64,000 nucleotides of DNA, from positions 1 to 64,000 of the forward strand of contig JBFXDD010000007.1 in the NCBI GenBank assembly GCA_050181465.1, read 5' to 3'. The stretch is from JACRLW01 sp050181465. Its GTDB lineage: Bacteria > Planctomycetota > UBA1135 > UBA2386. Shown in pieces: positions 17,542 to 26,307 of this stretch. The notes beneath the pieces are model-generated. The model was given only the letters and a program-made list of their open reading frames with translations. It did no database searches and was not told the origin of the DNA. Numbering within the stretch: the first letter of the stretch is position 1; each line of letters opens with the position of its first letter. Made by a program: the position numbers and the translations under genes.

Positions 17542-18387
17542 ATGAATCATCCCATGCATTCGATGGCGAACTCCTCGTCCAAGTCCCGCCTGCCAGGACC
17601 GGCGATCTCGTGGCTGCTCCTCGCCGCCGTGGGCTGCACGGCGAACTCCCGTCTTGCGGTTGAAGCAGAGCGACTGCATGAACTCGAAGTCACCAGGATC
17701 GACACGCAATTCGAGCGCAAGAACGACTGGCGAAAGGTCTTGCCGGCGCCGACAGCGGATCCTCGGCGGGAGATTCCGGTCGCGGTCGTGCGGCGGGTCG
17801 TCGAACTGCACGACGCGGACGGCAACCTCGTGGCGCGCTCGGCACCGCAACGCATCGAGCGCAGCGATGACTTGGTGCGTCTGCGCGGCAACGCCGCGGG
17901 CGAAGAGTGGGTCATCGCGCGCAACCCCGTCGCGACCGACCGCGTGCTCGCGTCGTCGGTCGACCATGCCGCGCGGCTGATTCTCGATCTCGCCGAATCG
18001 GAGCTGGGCAGTGTCGGGCTCCCTGCCGCATTCTCGACCTTCGCGACGTGCCTCGTCGATCCGGCGCTCCTGGCGATCGCACGCCCCATGGGGGAGGAAG
18101 TCGAAGCAGCGTTCGGTCTGGAGTTCCGGCGATTGGCGGTCGGAGTGCCCGGTGCTCCCGGTTCGGTCGAACTCTGGTGGAACGCGGATTGGAGCCTGCC
18201 GCTTCGCGTGATCGAGCACGGCGTCGACGGCGGGTCTCGAACGACACGGTTCGCGGTTCTCGATCGCGGCGGGGCGCAGCCGAGCGATCCGCGACCGGTT
18301 CTCGAGCGTCGCTACGTCCGGCTCGACCTGTGTGATTGGCGGGAGCGAATCTGCGCGTGTGCCGACAGCGTCGTGCGCTCGCGTTGA
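17542..18387 (+). CDS. Predicted lipoprotein of unknown function
   Basis: A 281-residue protein I do not recognise. It has a positively charged N-terminus, a hydrophobic stretch and a lipobox-like AAVGC (cysteine about residue 32), then a soluble mixed alpha/beta sequence without known motifs. The last 25 residues carry three cysteines (DLCDWRERICACAD). It starts four bases after the alkaline phosphatase stop, so it is likely co-transcribed and may serve at the same membrane. Starts at residues 1, 5 or 8 are all possible. A palindromic repeat follows it. Confidence 0.72.
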   Translation: MNHPMHSMANSSSKSRLPGPAISWLLLAAVGCTANSRLAVEAERLHELEVTRIDTQFERKNDWRKVLPAPTADPRREIPVAVVRRVVELHDADGNLVARSAPQRIERSDDLVRLRGNAAGEEWVIARNPVATDRVLASSVDHAARLILDLAESELGSVGLPAAFSTFATCLVDPALLAIARPMGEEVEAAFGLEFRRLAVGVPGAPGSVELWWNADWSLPLRVIEHGVDGGSRTTRFAVLDRGGAQPSDPRPVLERRYVRLDLCDWRERICACADSVVRSR

Positions 18388-18412
18388 GTCGCCCGGCGCG
18401 CTCGCCCCGCCG

Positions 18413-18584
18413 CTGCGTGAACGTCGTCGCGAGATCGCCGCAAGTCGATGCCCGGCATGGAGCTGCGTCGGGCGACGACCGAAGCGTAGCCACCGCTACG
18501 CCGCCAAGGAGGAGCCGGCGTAGCGGCGCGGACGGGCGCGATTTGCGGCAATCGCAGCAGGCGTTCTCGAATCGTTCGGGCTAG
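18413..18584 (+). repeat. CTAG-family palindromic repeat, copy C (diverged)
   Basis: Same orientation as copies A and B. The left terminus has decayed; the right terminus is intact (CGAATCGTTCGGGCTAG). The central stem is kept as GCGTAGC/GCTACGC although the loop changed, which suggests that folding matters. It lies between the lipoprotein and leucine dehydrogenase-like genes, twelve bases before the latter's start, so it forms almost all of that gene's upstream region. Confidence 0.85.
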
Positions 18585-18596
18585 CGTCCGCGGGGA

Positions 18597-19664
18597 ATGG
18601 ATTCCGCGGTCCTCGCGCACGCGAGCTTCGAACAACTTCAGATCCTGCGTGACGAGCGTGCCGGGGTCACCGCCATCCTGGCGATCCACGACACCCGCCT
18701 CGGTCCAGCGTTCGGCGGGATCCGTCGCCACGAGTATCGACGACTCGATGAGGCCATCGAGGATGCCCTGCGGCTCGCGGAAGCCATGACTCACAAGTGC
18801 GCTGCCGCCGAGATCCCGGCGGGCGGCGGTAAGGTCGTGATTCTCGATGCGCCGGATCTCGATCGTGAGGCGGCGTATCGGCTGGTCGGTCGGCACGTGG
18901 AGGAGATGGGCGGTCGCTATTTCACGGGACCGGACGTCGGCACCGACTCGCAAGATCTCGCGCTCGTCGCCGAGCACACGCAGTTCGTCGCGCGCCCCGA
19001 TCGAGTCGGCAATCTGGCGGAGCCGACGGCGATCGGGGTGGCTGCCGGGATTCGCGCGCTCGCGTCTCGTCTCGGCTTCTCGTCGCTGGCAGGTGTGCGG
19101 ATCCTGGTCCAGGGACTCGGCGAAGTCGGCTCCCGGCTGTGTCGCCTGCTGGCCGATGCCGACGCCGAAGTGCTGATCACCGACATTCGCAAGGACGCGC
19201 GCGACGAGATGGGCGCGGAACTCGACATTCGCAGCTTCGATCCGGGTGACATCCACGACATCCCGGCCGACATCTGGGCACCGTGTGCGATGGGTGGACT
19301 CGTCCACGACGTCACGCTGCAGCAGCTTCGCGTGCGCGGGATCGCCGGCTCCGCGAACAACGTTCTCAGTTCCGCCGAGCACGGCGCCATGTTGTTCGAG
19401 CGCGATGTGCTCTATGTGCCCGACTTCGTCATCAATGCGGGAGCACTCATCCACGGTGCATCCTTCCATCTCGAGGGCGCGGTGCCGCCTCGCGAACGCA
19501 TCGAGGCGATCGGCGAGCGCGTCGGCGAGATCCTCGACATCGCGCTCCGCGATCGCATTCCCCCCGAGCAGGTCGCTCTGCTCATGGCGCGAGGTCGCCT
19601 CGATGTGACGCCACACGAGCCGTACTTCCCGCCCAGACGTGGGGGGAACCAGGGCGCGCGATGA
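18597..19664 (+). CDS. Glu/Leu/Phe/Val dehydrogenase, leucine dehydrogenase type
   Basis: Oxidative deamination of a branched or aromatic amino acid with NAD. The 355-residue protein has the substrate loop GPAFGGIR (36-43), MTHKCAAAEIPAGGGK with K67 and the catalytic lysine K79, GPDVGT with D113, and the NAD-binding GLGEVG (173-178). Length and motifs fit leucine or valine dehydrogenase better than glutamate dehydrogenase. Exact substrate is not decidable. The stop overlaps the next gene, a hotdog thioesterase, as ATGA; the pair could act in turnover of branched-chain carbon. No good ribosome site: the start follows directly on the repeat terminus. Confidence 0.9.
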   Translation: MDSAVLAHASFEQLQILRDERAGVTAILAIHDTRLGPAFGGIRRHEYRRLDEAIEDALRLAEAMTHKCAAAEIPAGGGKVVILDAPDLDREAAYRLVGRHVEEMGGRYFTGPDVGTDSQDLALVAEHTQFVARPDRVGNLAEPTAIGVAAGIRALASRLGFSSLAGVRILVQGLGEVGSRLCRLLADADAEVLITDIRKDARDEMGAELDIRSFDPGDIHDIPADIWAPCAMGGLVHDVTLQQLRVRGIAGSANNVLSSAEHGAMLFERDVLYVPDFVINAGALIHGASFHLEGAVPPRERIEAIGERVGEILDIALRDRIPPEQVALLMARGRLDVTPHEPYFPPRRGGNQGAR

Positions 19665-20095
19665 TCATCGACCTCGATCGCAGTCTGCCGCTCCGTCTAC
19701 CGTTCCTCCATTCGCTCGCAGTTCGTTACTGCGAGACCGATCGCATGGGGGTGGCGCACCATGGCAGCTACGTCGACTGGTTGGAAGCTGCTCGCACCGA
19801 GTGGCTCAAGGCGAACGGTGCGAGCTACCGTGCGCTCGAGGACGACGGTCATCTCCTCTTGGTCGTCGAAGTCGCGATCCGATACGTGGCATCCGTGACC
19901 TACGACGACGCGATCAGCGTGCGCACCGGTCTACTCGACAGTTCACGCGCGACGATCACCGTCGGTTACGAAGTCCATCGCGTCGAAGACTCGCGCTTGG
20001 TCGCGCGTGGCTACACGACACTCGCCGCGGCGAATCGCAGCGGGCGACCGCAACGCTTGCCGACGGTTGTCCAGGAGTTGATCGCTCGAAGCTGA
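19661..20095 (+). CDS. Acyl-CoA thioesterase, hotdog (YbgC/4-HBT) family
   Basis: A 144-residue single-domain hotdog protein. The N-terminal motif YCETDRMGVAHHGSYVDWLEAART contains the family's catalytic aspartate (D27) and the His-Gly that follows it. Likely hydrolyses acyl-CoA or acyl-ACP thioesters in the cytoplasm; the substrate is not predictable. The ATG overlaps the leucine-dehydrogenase stop as ATGA and gives a full-length family member, whereas a longer in-frame extension lies inside that gene. Convergent with the subtilase gene 63 bases downstream. No terminator hairpin was seen between them. Confidence 0.88.
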   Translation: MIIDLDRSLPLRLPFLHSLAVRYCETDRMGVAHHGSYVDWLEAARTEWLKANGASYRALEDDGHLLLVVEVAIRYVASVTYDDAISVRTGLLDSSRATITVGYEVHRVEDSRLVARGYTTLAAANRSGRPQRLPTVVQELIARS

Positions 20096-20158
20096 GCAGC
20101 GCGCGTGCCGACTTCCGTGCTGATGTTCGTGCCCGGTCGGTCTCGCAGTGCCTTCGAG

Positions 20159-22936
20159 TCAGCGCCCGACCAGCGAGCTCGCTGCTGCCGATGAGCTGAT
20201 CGCCGTGCCGTTGGCTGCATGATCGAGGACGAGGAACTGCCAATGGAATTCGCGGCCGATCACGAGGCCCGTCGACGGCACGCGAACCTCGACGCAACCG
20301 ATTCCCGTGGATTGCACGAGGGTCGAGACCACGCTGTCGGGTCGTACGAGGATCGCGCAACCGGGAGCGGCGATCGGATCCCACGCGTACGGCAGGCTCG
20401 CGGATCCCCAGGTCGTGGCATCGAGTCCGCATAGCAACGCCGCGATGGTTCCGGGCGGCGCATTCCGGACGGCGAGCGCTACGAGATCTCCACTCCGCGG
20501 CGGGCGGTCGATACTGAGCGCCGGGGTGATGCGGCCACGCGCGTCGCTCATCAGGGACACGCTGAGGCCGATCGGATCCAGCTGCCCCAGGACGGCGTTC
20601 GGATCGCCGATCGCGGCGAGCATCACGGTCCCGTTGCCCAGTTCCGCATCGAACTCGAGGCCGAACGATTGGTTGCCCATCGAGTGACCGTGAACACGGA
20701 AGTCGAGCAACGGCTTGCGACCGTTCGTGGCGTCGACGATGAAGGGCTGATCGAGTGCGAGCATGACGTCGAAGTCGCGCGGCGAATCGGGTGCACGAAA
20801 CGTGCCGATCACCCGATGCGTTCGGCGTGCGAACACCACCACGGGCTGATCGTCGTACATCAGATCGAATCGTTGCGTGAGGTTGCTGCCACCTCGAATC
20901 GTGTGCCCCATGTGGATTTCGAGGTCGACATCGAAGCTCGTCAGCGCCGTGCTCGTCTCATCGCGGCGAAGCGCGATGTGATCGATGCGAGTGCCGCTGG
21001 GCAGATTCAACCCATCGAGAACCTGGAGCACTCGACATGGTCTGCTGCCAAATGGCAGCGAGGTATGACTGTTTCCGAATCGCTGGCCAGTACCCGCGGG
21101 GTAGATCGTCCCCCGTGCCGGATCGACGCCATCGCCGCTGCAACCGGTCCCGAACTCGACCCATGTTCCGTCCTGACGCAGCTCGCCGCGTCCGACATGG
21201 CAAGCCAACGCCCAATCGACGCCGTCGACATGGAGTGCCCTCCCGCGGACCGACAGCACGTGAACGCCGGGTTGAGTCGGTGTGAAGATCACTCGCTCGT
21301 AGTGATTGCGCGGCGATCGCGAGACGGCGATCTCGCGTCCCAGAGGATCCAGCACGATCAGGTCCAGGTCGTCGAAGTCGTTCGATGCCGTGTCCTGGCG
21401 ATGCCACACCAACGTCGCCACGTGCGGTGAGCCCGCGATCGGATTCTCGATCACGACGTTGCGATCCGGCGCCGCGAATGTCGCCCGGCCGCGAACCCGC
21501 TGTGCGTGGTGCATCGCTTCGACTGCGAGATCGGTGCGCAGGAGACCCATTCCGTAGCGGTAGCGGGATCCGCTGGGGTTGCTCGACTCCAGTGACTGCG
21601 CGCTCCCCAAGAGCAGCGCTGCGGTCTCGAGCGCGGTGAGCGATGGGTCTTGCCCGCGTAGCACCAGGGCGGTGCCGGCGACCATCGGTGCGGCGAAGCT
21701 GGTGCCGGTCTGCGGCGCGTCACCGAGTGGGAATGCGAAGAGCGGCGCGCGGACTCCGACGCCGACTGCCGCCAGATCCGGCCACGTGCGCGCCGGATCG
21801 CCCGGTAAGGGCCCAAAGGTCGACGGACTCCAGACCAGGTGCGAATCGGCGTGCACGGCGGTCACGCTGATCGCGTTGGTGCAACCGTTCGACGCCGCGG
21901 CCGGGTTGGGGGTGTGGCCGAGATTTCCGGCCGCAGTCACAACCAAGCAATCGAAGTCGACGGCCAGTCGATCGAGAGCCTGCTGCACCGGGTGCGTGGG
22001 ATCAGGGTGGCCTTGCCAACTGAGGTTCGCGACGGTCAGGCGATGACTGAGCCGGCGCTGTGCGACGGCGTCGAGCGCCATCAGCAGGTCGCTGTCTCGA
22101 TACGTGGAAGCACTGCCGCGTGTGATCTTCACGCTCACGAACTCGGCATGCGGAGCGAATGCGTCGTCGCCGACGCTGCTCTGGTCCCAATCTCTCGCGA
22201 GTGCGATTCCCGCCACTGCGGTGCCGTGTCCGAAGGTGTCGCGGATGTCGTTGGGATCGGGTGATCCCGAGAGCGCGAGCAGCAGGCGTGTTCCGTGTGC
22301 GCCCGGCGGCCGATCGAAGGCCGGATGCGGCAGGCCGGCGGAACCGTTGGGGAACGCCGCGCCCGAGTCGAGCAGTGCGAGCGCGGTGCCTGCACCGCGA
22401 TGGTCGGCGCGGGTCGACTGCACGAAGTCGACTCGGTGGTTGAGATTGTTGGTCGCGATGCCGATCGCGCCGGCATGTTCGGCATCCCGATGCAGGGCGA
22501 GAACCGCCTCGTCCTCGAGCAGGTCCGCAGCCGCGGCATCGGTCAGCTCGACGACCAGAGTGCCGAAGACTTCGCTCGTTCGCGTCACGCGCCCACCGCG
22601 CGCGACGACTGCAGCGCGCGCGCGCGACAGCGACTCCGCGTGGTAGTCGCACAGCTCGCTCAGGTGACGTTCGAATGCCGCTTCGTCGCGCCTGAGGCAC
22701 GCGGCACGCATGGCTTGTCTGATCGGGTCCCCGAAGCGATCGCGACCGCCGCCGACTACCAACCACGTCCGATCATTGGGCGCCTCATGGCGTGGCACCG
22801 CCTTCGAGTCTTGGCCGGTGGCATCCTGCGGCGAGAGCCCGAGCCCGAGAATGCAGGCAAGGACCGAGCGGAGGGGCGGAGCGACCGACACGGAGCGATC
22901 ATAGTCGTCACCGCACGGCTGGTTGCGGCGACGCAT
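20159..22936 (-). CDS. Secreted subtilisin-like serine protease (S8)
   Basis: A large exported peptidase of about 925 residues. After an N-terminal signal-like stretch (about 18-41) comes a prodomain-like region. The S8 domain carries all catalytic motifs: Asp in ALLDSG, His in GHGTAVAG, the oxyanion Asn in TAAGN and Ser in GTSFAAPMVAG. A prodomain-convertase-like beta region follows (DDLDLIVLDP). A terminal module of about 85 residues (GCAILVRPDSVV and WQFLVLDHAAN) resembles a C-terminal domain I have seen repeated in secreted planctomycete proteins. Start is uncertain: ATG at 22936 or GTG at 22891. Role is probably extracellular protein degradation. Confidence 0.9.
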   Translation of the reverse strand: MRRRNQPCGDDYDRSVSVAPPLRSVLACILGLGLSPQDATGQDSKAVPRHEAPNDRTWLVVGGGRDRFGDPIRQAMRAACLRRDEAAFERHLSELCDYHAESLSRARAAVVARGGRVTRTSEVFGTLVVELTDAAAADLLEDEAVLALHRDAEHAGAIGIATNNLNHRVDFVQSTRADHRGAGTALALLDSGAAFPNGSAGLPHPAFDRPPGAHGTRLLLALSGSPDPNDIRDTFGHGTAVAGIALARDWDQSSVGDDAFAPHAEFVSVKITRGSASTYRDSDLLMALDAVAQRRLSHRLTVANLSWQGHPDPTHPVQQALDRLAVDFDCLVVTAAGNLGHTPNPAAASNGCTNAISVTAVHADSHLVWSPSTFGPLPGDPARTWPDLAAVGVGVRAPLFAFPLGDAPQTGTSFAAPMVAGTALVLRGQDPSLTALETAALLLGSAQSLESSNPSGSRYRYGMGLLRTDLAVEAMHHAQRVRGRATFAAPDRNVVIENPIAGSPHVATLVWHRQDTASNDFDDLDLIVLDPLGREIAVSRSPRNHYERVIFTPTQPGVHVLSVRGRALHVDGVDWALACHVGRGELRQDGTWVEFGTGCSGDGVDPARGTIYPAGTGQRFGNSHTSLPFGSRPCRVLQVLDGLNLPSGTRIDHIALRRDETSTALTSFDVDLEIHMGHTIRGGSNLTQRFDLMYDDQPVVVFARRTHRVIGTFRAPDSPRDFDVMLALDQPFIVDATNGRKPLLDFRVHGHSMGNQSFGLEFDAELGNGTVMLAAIGDPNAVLGQLDPIGLSVSLMSDARGRITPALSIDRPPRSGDLVALAVRNAPPGTIAALLCGLDATTWGSASLPYAWDPIAAPGCAILVRPDSVVSTLVQSTGIGCVEVRVPSTGLVIGREFHWQFLVLDHAANGTAISSSAAASSLVGR

Positions 22937-23103
22937 CGGGCACCCATCCCGGATTGGGAATGCGCGCGGGCCTGGTCCGTAGGGCGGCCGACTCCATGGC
23001 GCGACTCGGATGCGGTGCGCCGAGGGCGAGAAGCATGACCGACCTCGTGATATCCTCCACGTCGCGCGCGGCCGTCGGCGTCGGCCGTGCGCGCCTTGCC
23101 CTC

Positions 23104-23625
23104 ATGTCTCTCTCTCCCGAGGTCGCCTTCGAGCGTTATCGAGAGCGTCTGCTGTCCGTCATCTACCTGCGGATGGGGCCGGATCTCCGGGCGCGCATGG
23201 ACCCCGAGGACGTGCTGCAGGAAGTCGCCATCGAAGCAATCAACTCGTGGCACACCCTCTCCGATCCCGCCAACGCCGGGGCTTGGCTCGTGACTCTCGC
23301 CCGGCGCAAGGTGGCGCGGATCCTTCGTGATCAGGTCGGGGTCGCGGCGCGTGACCCGCGTCGCGAGCGCGACATCAAGACCGATTTCCCCATCGCCGAC
23401 CGTCGCTCCGGTCCGGTCACGATCGCCGACCGCAAGGATCGTCTGGGATTGCTCGAAGACGCGCTCACGAGGCTTTCCGACGATCATCGGGAGGTCATCA
23501 TCCTCGCGCGGATCGAGAGCCTGTCCGCCAAGGAGATCGGGGAGCGAATGGGTCGCAGTGAGAACGCGGTGCACCTCCTGCTGAGCCGCGCGTTGAAGCG
23601 ACTGGCGCAGGAACTCAACCTGTGA
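23104..23625 (+). CDS. ECF-type RNA polymerase sigma factor
   Basis: A 173-residue sigma-70 family factor with region 2 (about 1-75; DPEDVLQEV matches the -10-binding helix) and region 4 (about 115-173; a helix-turn-helix of the form SAKEIGERMGRSENAVHLLLSRAL). Regions 1 and 3 are absent, as in ECF factors. The start at 23104 is preferred; an in-frame ATG at 23035 would add 23 residues, and neither has a clear ribosome site. Its stop overlaps the start of a transmembrane kinase gene (GTGA). Sigma-kinase pairs of this sort are common in Planctomycetota, and the kinase may control this factor by phosphorylation instead of an anti-sigma protein (inference). Confidence 0.92.
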   Translation: MSLSPEVAFERYRERLLSVIYLRMGPDLRARMDPEDVLQEVAIEAINSWHTLSDPANAGAWLVTLARRKVARILRDQVGVAARDPRRERDIKTDFPIADRRSGPVTIADRKDRLGLLEDALTRLSDDHREVIILARIESLSAKEIGERMGRSENAVHLLLSRALKRLAQELNL

Positions 23626-26264
23626 GTGGCCCCGAGGACAAGAACGCATCCCTGCGCGATCCGGACGACGGCGATCGCCCGTCGCGCGCCGATCTCAGCA
23701 TGGCGGAGCTTCTCGCCGAAGACCACGTCACTCCGCGCGCGATTCGCGATCGCGTCGCGAGCCGCGTTCTCGACAGCGCCGATGAATTGCTCGCTCGAGC
23801 CAACGCGCTGGAGTTCATCGACCAAGTGGTCGGCGACTTCGCGTCCGGACTCCCTGAACAACTCGGCAGTTACCGCATCGTGGGCGTGCTCGGACGCGGC
23901 GGCATGGGCACGGTGTACGAGGCGATCGACGAGACGCTCGATCGACTGATCGCGCTCAAGGTCCTCGCGCCGGGCCTGGGCGCTGATCCGCGGATGCGCA
24001 AGCGATTTCGCACGGAGGCCCGAGCGAGCGCGAATCTCCATCACGAGAACATCGTGCCGATCTACGGCTACGGCGAGTCGGACGGCAACCTGTACTTCGC
24101 GATGGAGCGGGTCGACGGCATCAGCCTCGACAAGCACATCGCCGCGGCGCGGCGCATGTCGAAGGCCGCACTCGAGCCGGTGGATGCTGCGCGGCGCTTC
24201 GCCGGTATCGCGAACGCCCTCGCCCACGCACACAAGCGCGGCGTCCTCCATCGCGACGTGAAGCCGGGCAACATCCTCGTGCACCCCGACGGCTCGTTCG
24301 CACTCGCGGACTTTGGGTTGTCGAAGCTCGCCGGCGAACAGTCGCTGAGCCTCTCGCAAGCCGGCGGCTTCCTGGGCACGCTCCAATACGCGGCCCCCGA
24401 GCAGGCGCGCGCGCGACCGGTGAGCGAGGCCAGCGACCTCTACAGTCTCGGCGTGACGATCTTCGAGACGGTCACCGGCCGGCTTCCGTTCGAGGCGAAG
24501 ACCACCGAGGCCATCCTGCACGCGCTGATCCACGAGGAGCCGAGGCCGCTGCGAAAGGTGCTCCCCAAGGCCCCTCGCGACTTTGAGCTGGTCCTCGAGC
24601 GGCTCATGGCGAAGGAGCCGGAGGATCGTTATCGGGACGGTGAGCAGCTCGCGCGCGACCTGTTGCGAATCAGCGAAGACGAGCCGATCACTTTGCGCCG
24701 CCGCTCGACGATTTCGCGTGCCTGGCGGTGGGCACGCAAGCACCGAGCGATCGTCGGCACCAGCATCGTCACGCTGCTGCTCTTGGCGGTCATCGGCTTC
24801 CAGTGGTGGCGCAATCGCGAGAACGAGGCAGCGGCTCGGATCAGTCGGCACGATGTGCTGGTCTCTCGGGCGATCGGTGAAGCCGAGCGGGAAGCGGGTT
24901 CGGTTTGCGGGCCGTCGGATCTCGCCGCCGTGCTGATCGGCAGTGTGGTGCCCTCTTCCGACGCGCAGCAGGCGATCGCGACCCTCGACGAGGCAGAGTC
25001 TGAGAACCCGAAGTCCGAGGTGGTGGCTCAGTTGCGATCTGCGCTGCGAGACGACCCGCTGCCGTCGGCAACTGCAGCGCTTCGCGAGGGTCGCGGCTAC
25101 GCAGCTCTGCGTCTTCTCGATCCGCTCATCGAAGAGATGGAGAACGGCAACAGCTTCTCGAGTCGCGAGACGGCGGTCGGGCTTCAGCTCTACCGTCTCT
25201 ACTTCGCACGGGCGATCGCCGCGATGACGGCATCGGTCGGTGATCTCGATGCTGCTGCACGTGACCTCTTGCGTGCAACGATGTTGCGACGCGGGGCGAT
25301 CGCGCCGGCGGTGCTGCGCGAGTTCGTCGATTGGGAGCCGACGCGAGGCGTGAGCGTCCTCGCACAGCGGCTCGAGGCCTTGTTGGCGCGCTACGACCGC
25401 CCAGCCGCCGCGGAACTCGCGGTGGCGTTGTTGCGCGCGGCTGCGGCGCCGGCGCGGCCGCGTGACGCTCACTTGTGGGTCGAGGGATTGGATGCGCCGA
25501 CGCGCCGCGAACTGCTCGCCCTGGCGCAACGGCTCCATGTCGACAAGTCGGTCGCGAACTTGGTGGGCGAATCCGTCTCGACAGACCGCCTGACCGATCG
25601 CGCCGGTGGCTTGGACGCGACGTTCGCAGAGGCCGCTCGGCAGGCCGCCAGCGAGCTGAGCGACGAGACCAGTCGCAGCCGTGCACTCGCCACGATGGCT
25701 GCCGCTCTGGAGTCCGAGATCGACCCACGGTCGCCTCTACAGTCGTGGCGGGTGGTCCTGGAACTCCTGAGTGAGCCGGATGTCGGGCGCTTCGCCGCGC
25801 GCATCACCAACCTCGCGTTGCCGTTGCCGGTCGTGGCTCGCGGACTCGCGGATCTCGCCGAACTCGATCTTCCGGTCGATCTCTTCGGACGGTTGATGGG
25901 ATACGCGACGAACGCTCTGGCGCCGATGCATCCGTCGGCGACGACTCACGCGATCTTCGCGCGCTTCGCGGAACGTGCCGGCCAGGCAGAAGCGGCGACT
26001 ACCTTCGCCAACGAGTGGGTTCGCTTGGACTCGGCGAACGCCGACGCCTATCTGTGCCTTCTCCGTTGCCGGTTGGCCAGTGAGCGTGACCTCGACTGGG
26101 TCCCGATCGATGGTGCGCGCGTGGTCCAACTGGCGCTCGACCGGTCCCAAGCCTTGCGGGCGGTGCGGGGCGTGATCGAGGCCGCGGCGCGAGCGTCGAG
26201 CGATCTCCAGCGCCGAACGGTCCTCGACAGCCTGGCTCAGCGTTTCGCCCCTGCCGGGCCTTGA
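23622..26264 (+). CDS. Transmembrane Ser/Thr protein kinase (PknB type)
   Basis: An 880-residue Hanks-type kinase. The kinase domain (about 83-350) has GRGGMG (91-96), the ATP lysine K113, HRDVKPGN (210-217) and DFG (230-232), so it should be active. A basic juxtamembrane stretch is followed by one membrane helix (376-395) and about 480 residues of helical, TPR-like sequence outside the cytoplasm. The GTG start overlaps the sigma-factor stop. A region of about 80 residues ahead of the kinase domain is predicted cytoplasmic. The likely role is to sense an envelope signal and act on the co-encoded sigma factor; that link is inference from the gene overlap. Confidence 0.94.
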   Translation: MSGPEDKNASLRDPDDGDRPSRADLSMAELLAEDHVTPRAIRDRVASRVLDSADELLARANALEFIDQVVGDFASGLPEQLGSYRIVGVLGRGGMGTVYEAIDETLDRLIALKVLAPGLGADPRMRKRFRTEARASANLHHENIVPIYGYGESDGNLYFAMERVDGISLDKHIAAARRMSKAALEPVDAARRFAGIANALAHAHKRGVLHRDVKPGNILVHPDGSFALADFGLSKLAGEQSLSLSQAGGFLGTLQYAAPEQARARPVSEASDLYSLGVTIFETVTGRLPFEAKTTEAILHALIHEEPRPLRKVLPKAPRDFELVLERLMAKEPEDRYRDGEQLARDLLRISEDEPITLRRRSTISRAWRWARKHRAIVGTSIVTLLLLAVIGFQWWRNRENEAAARISRHDVLVSRAIGEAEREAGSVCGPSDLAAVLIGSVVPSSDAQQAIATLDEAESENPKSEVVAQLRSALRDDPLPSATAALREGRGYAALRLLDPLIEEMENGNSFSSRETAVGLQLYRLYFARAIAAMTASVGDLDAAARDLLRATMLRRGAIAPAVLREFVDWEPTRGVSVLAQRLEALLARYDRPAAAELAVALLRAAAAPARPRDAHLWVEGLDAPTRRELLALAQRLHVDKSVANLVGESVSTDRLTDRAGGLDATFAEAARQAASELSDETSRSRALATMAAALESEIDPRSPLQSWRVVLELLSEPDVGRFAARITNLALPLPVVARGLADLAELDLPVDLFGRLMGYATNALAPMHPSATTHAIFARFAERAGQAEAATTFANEWVRLDSANADAYLCLLRCRLASERDLDWVPIDGARVVQLALDRSQALRAVRGVIEAAARASSDLQRRTVLDSLAQRFAPAGP

Positions 26265-26307
26265 CTGACATTCACCACCCCGACTCCGGCCACATCGAAC
26301 CTCGCCC

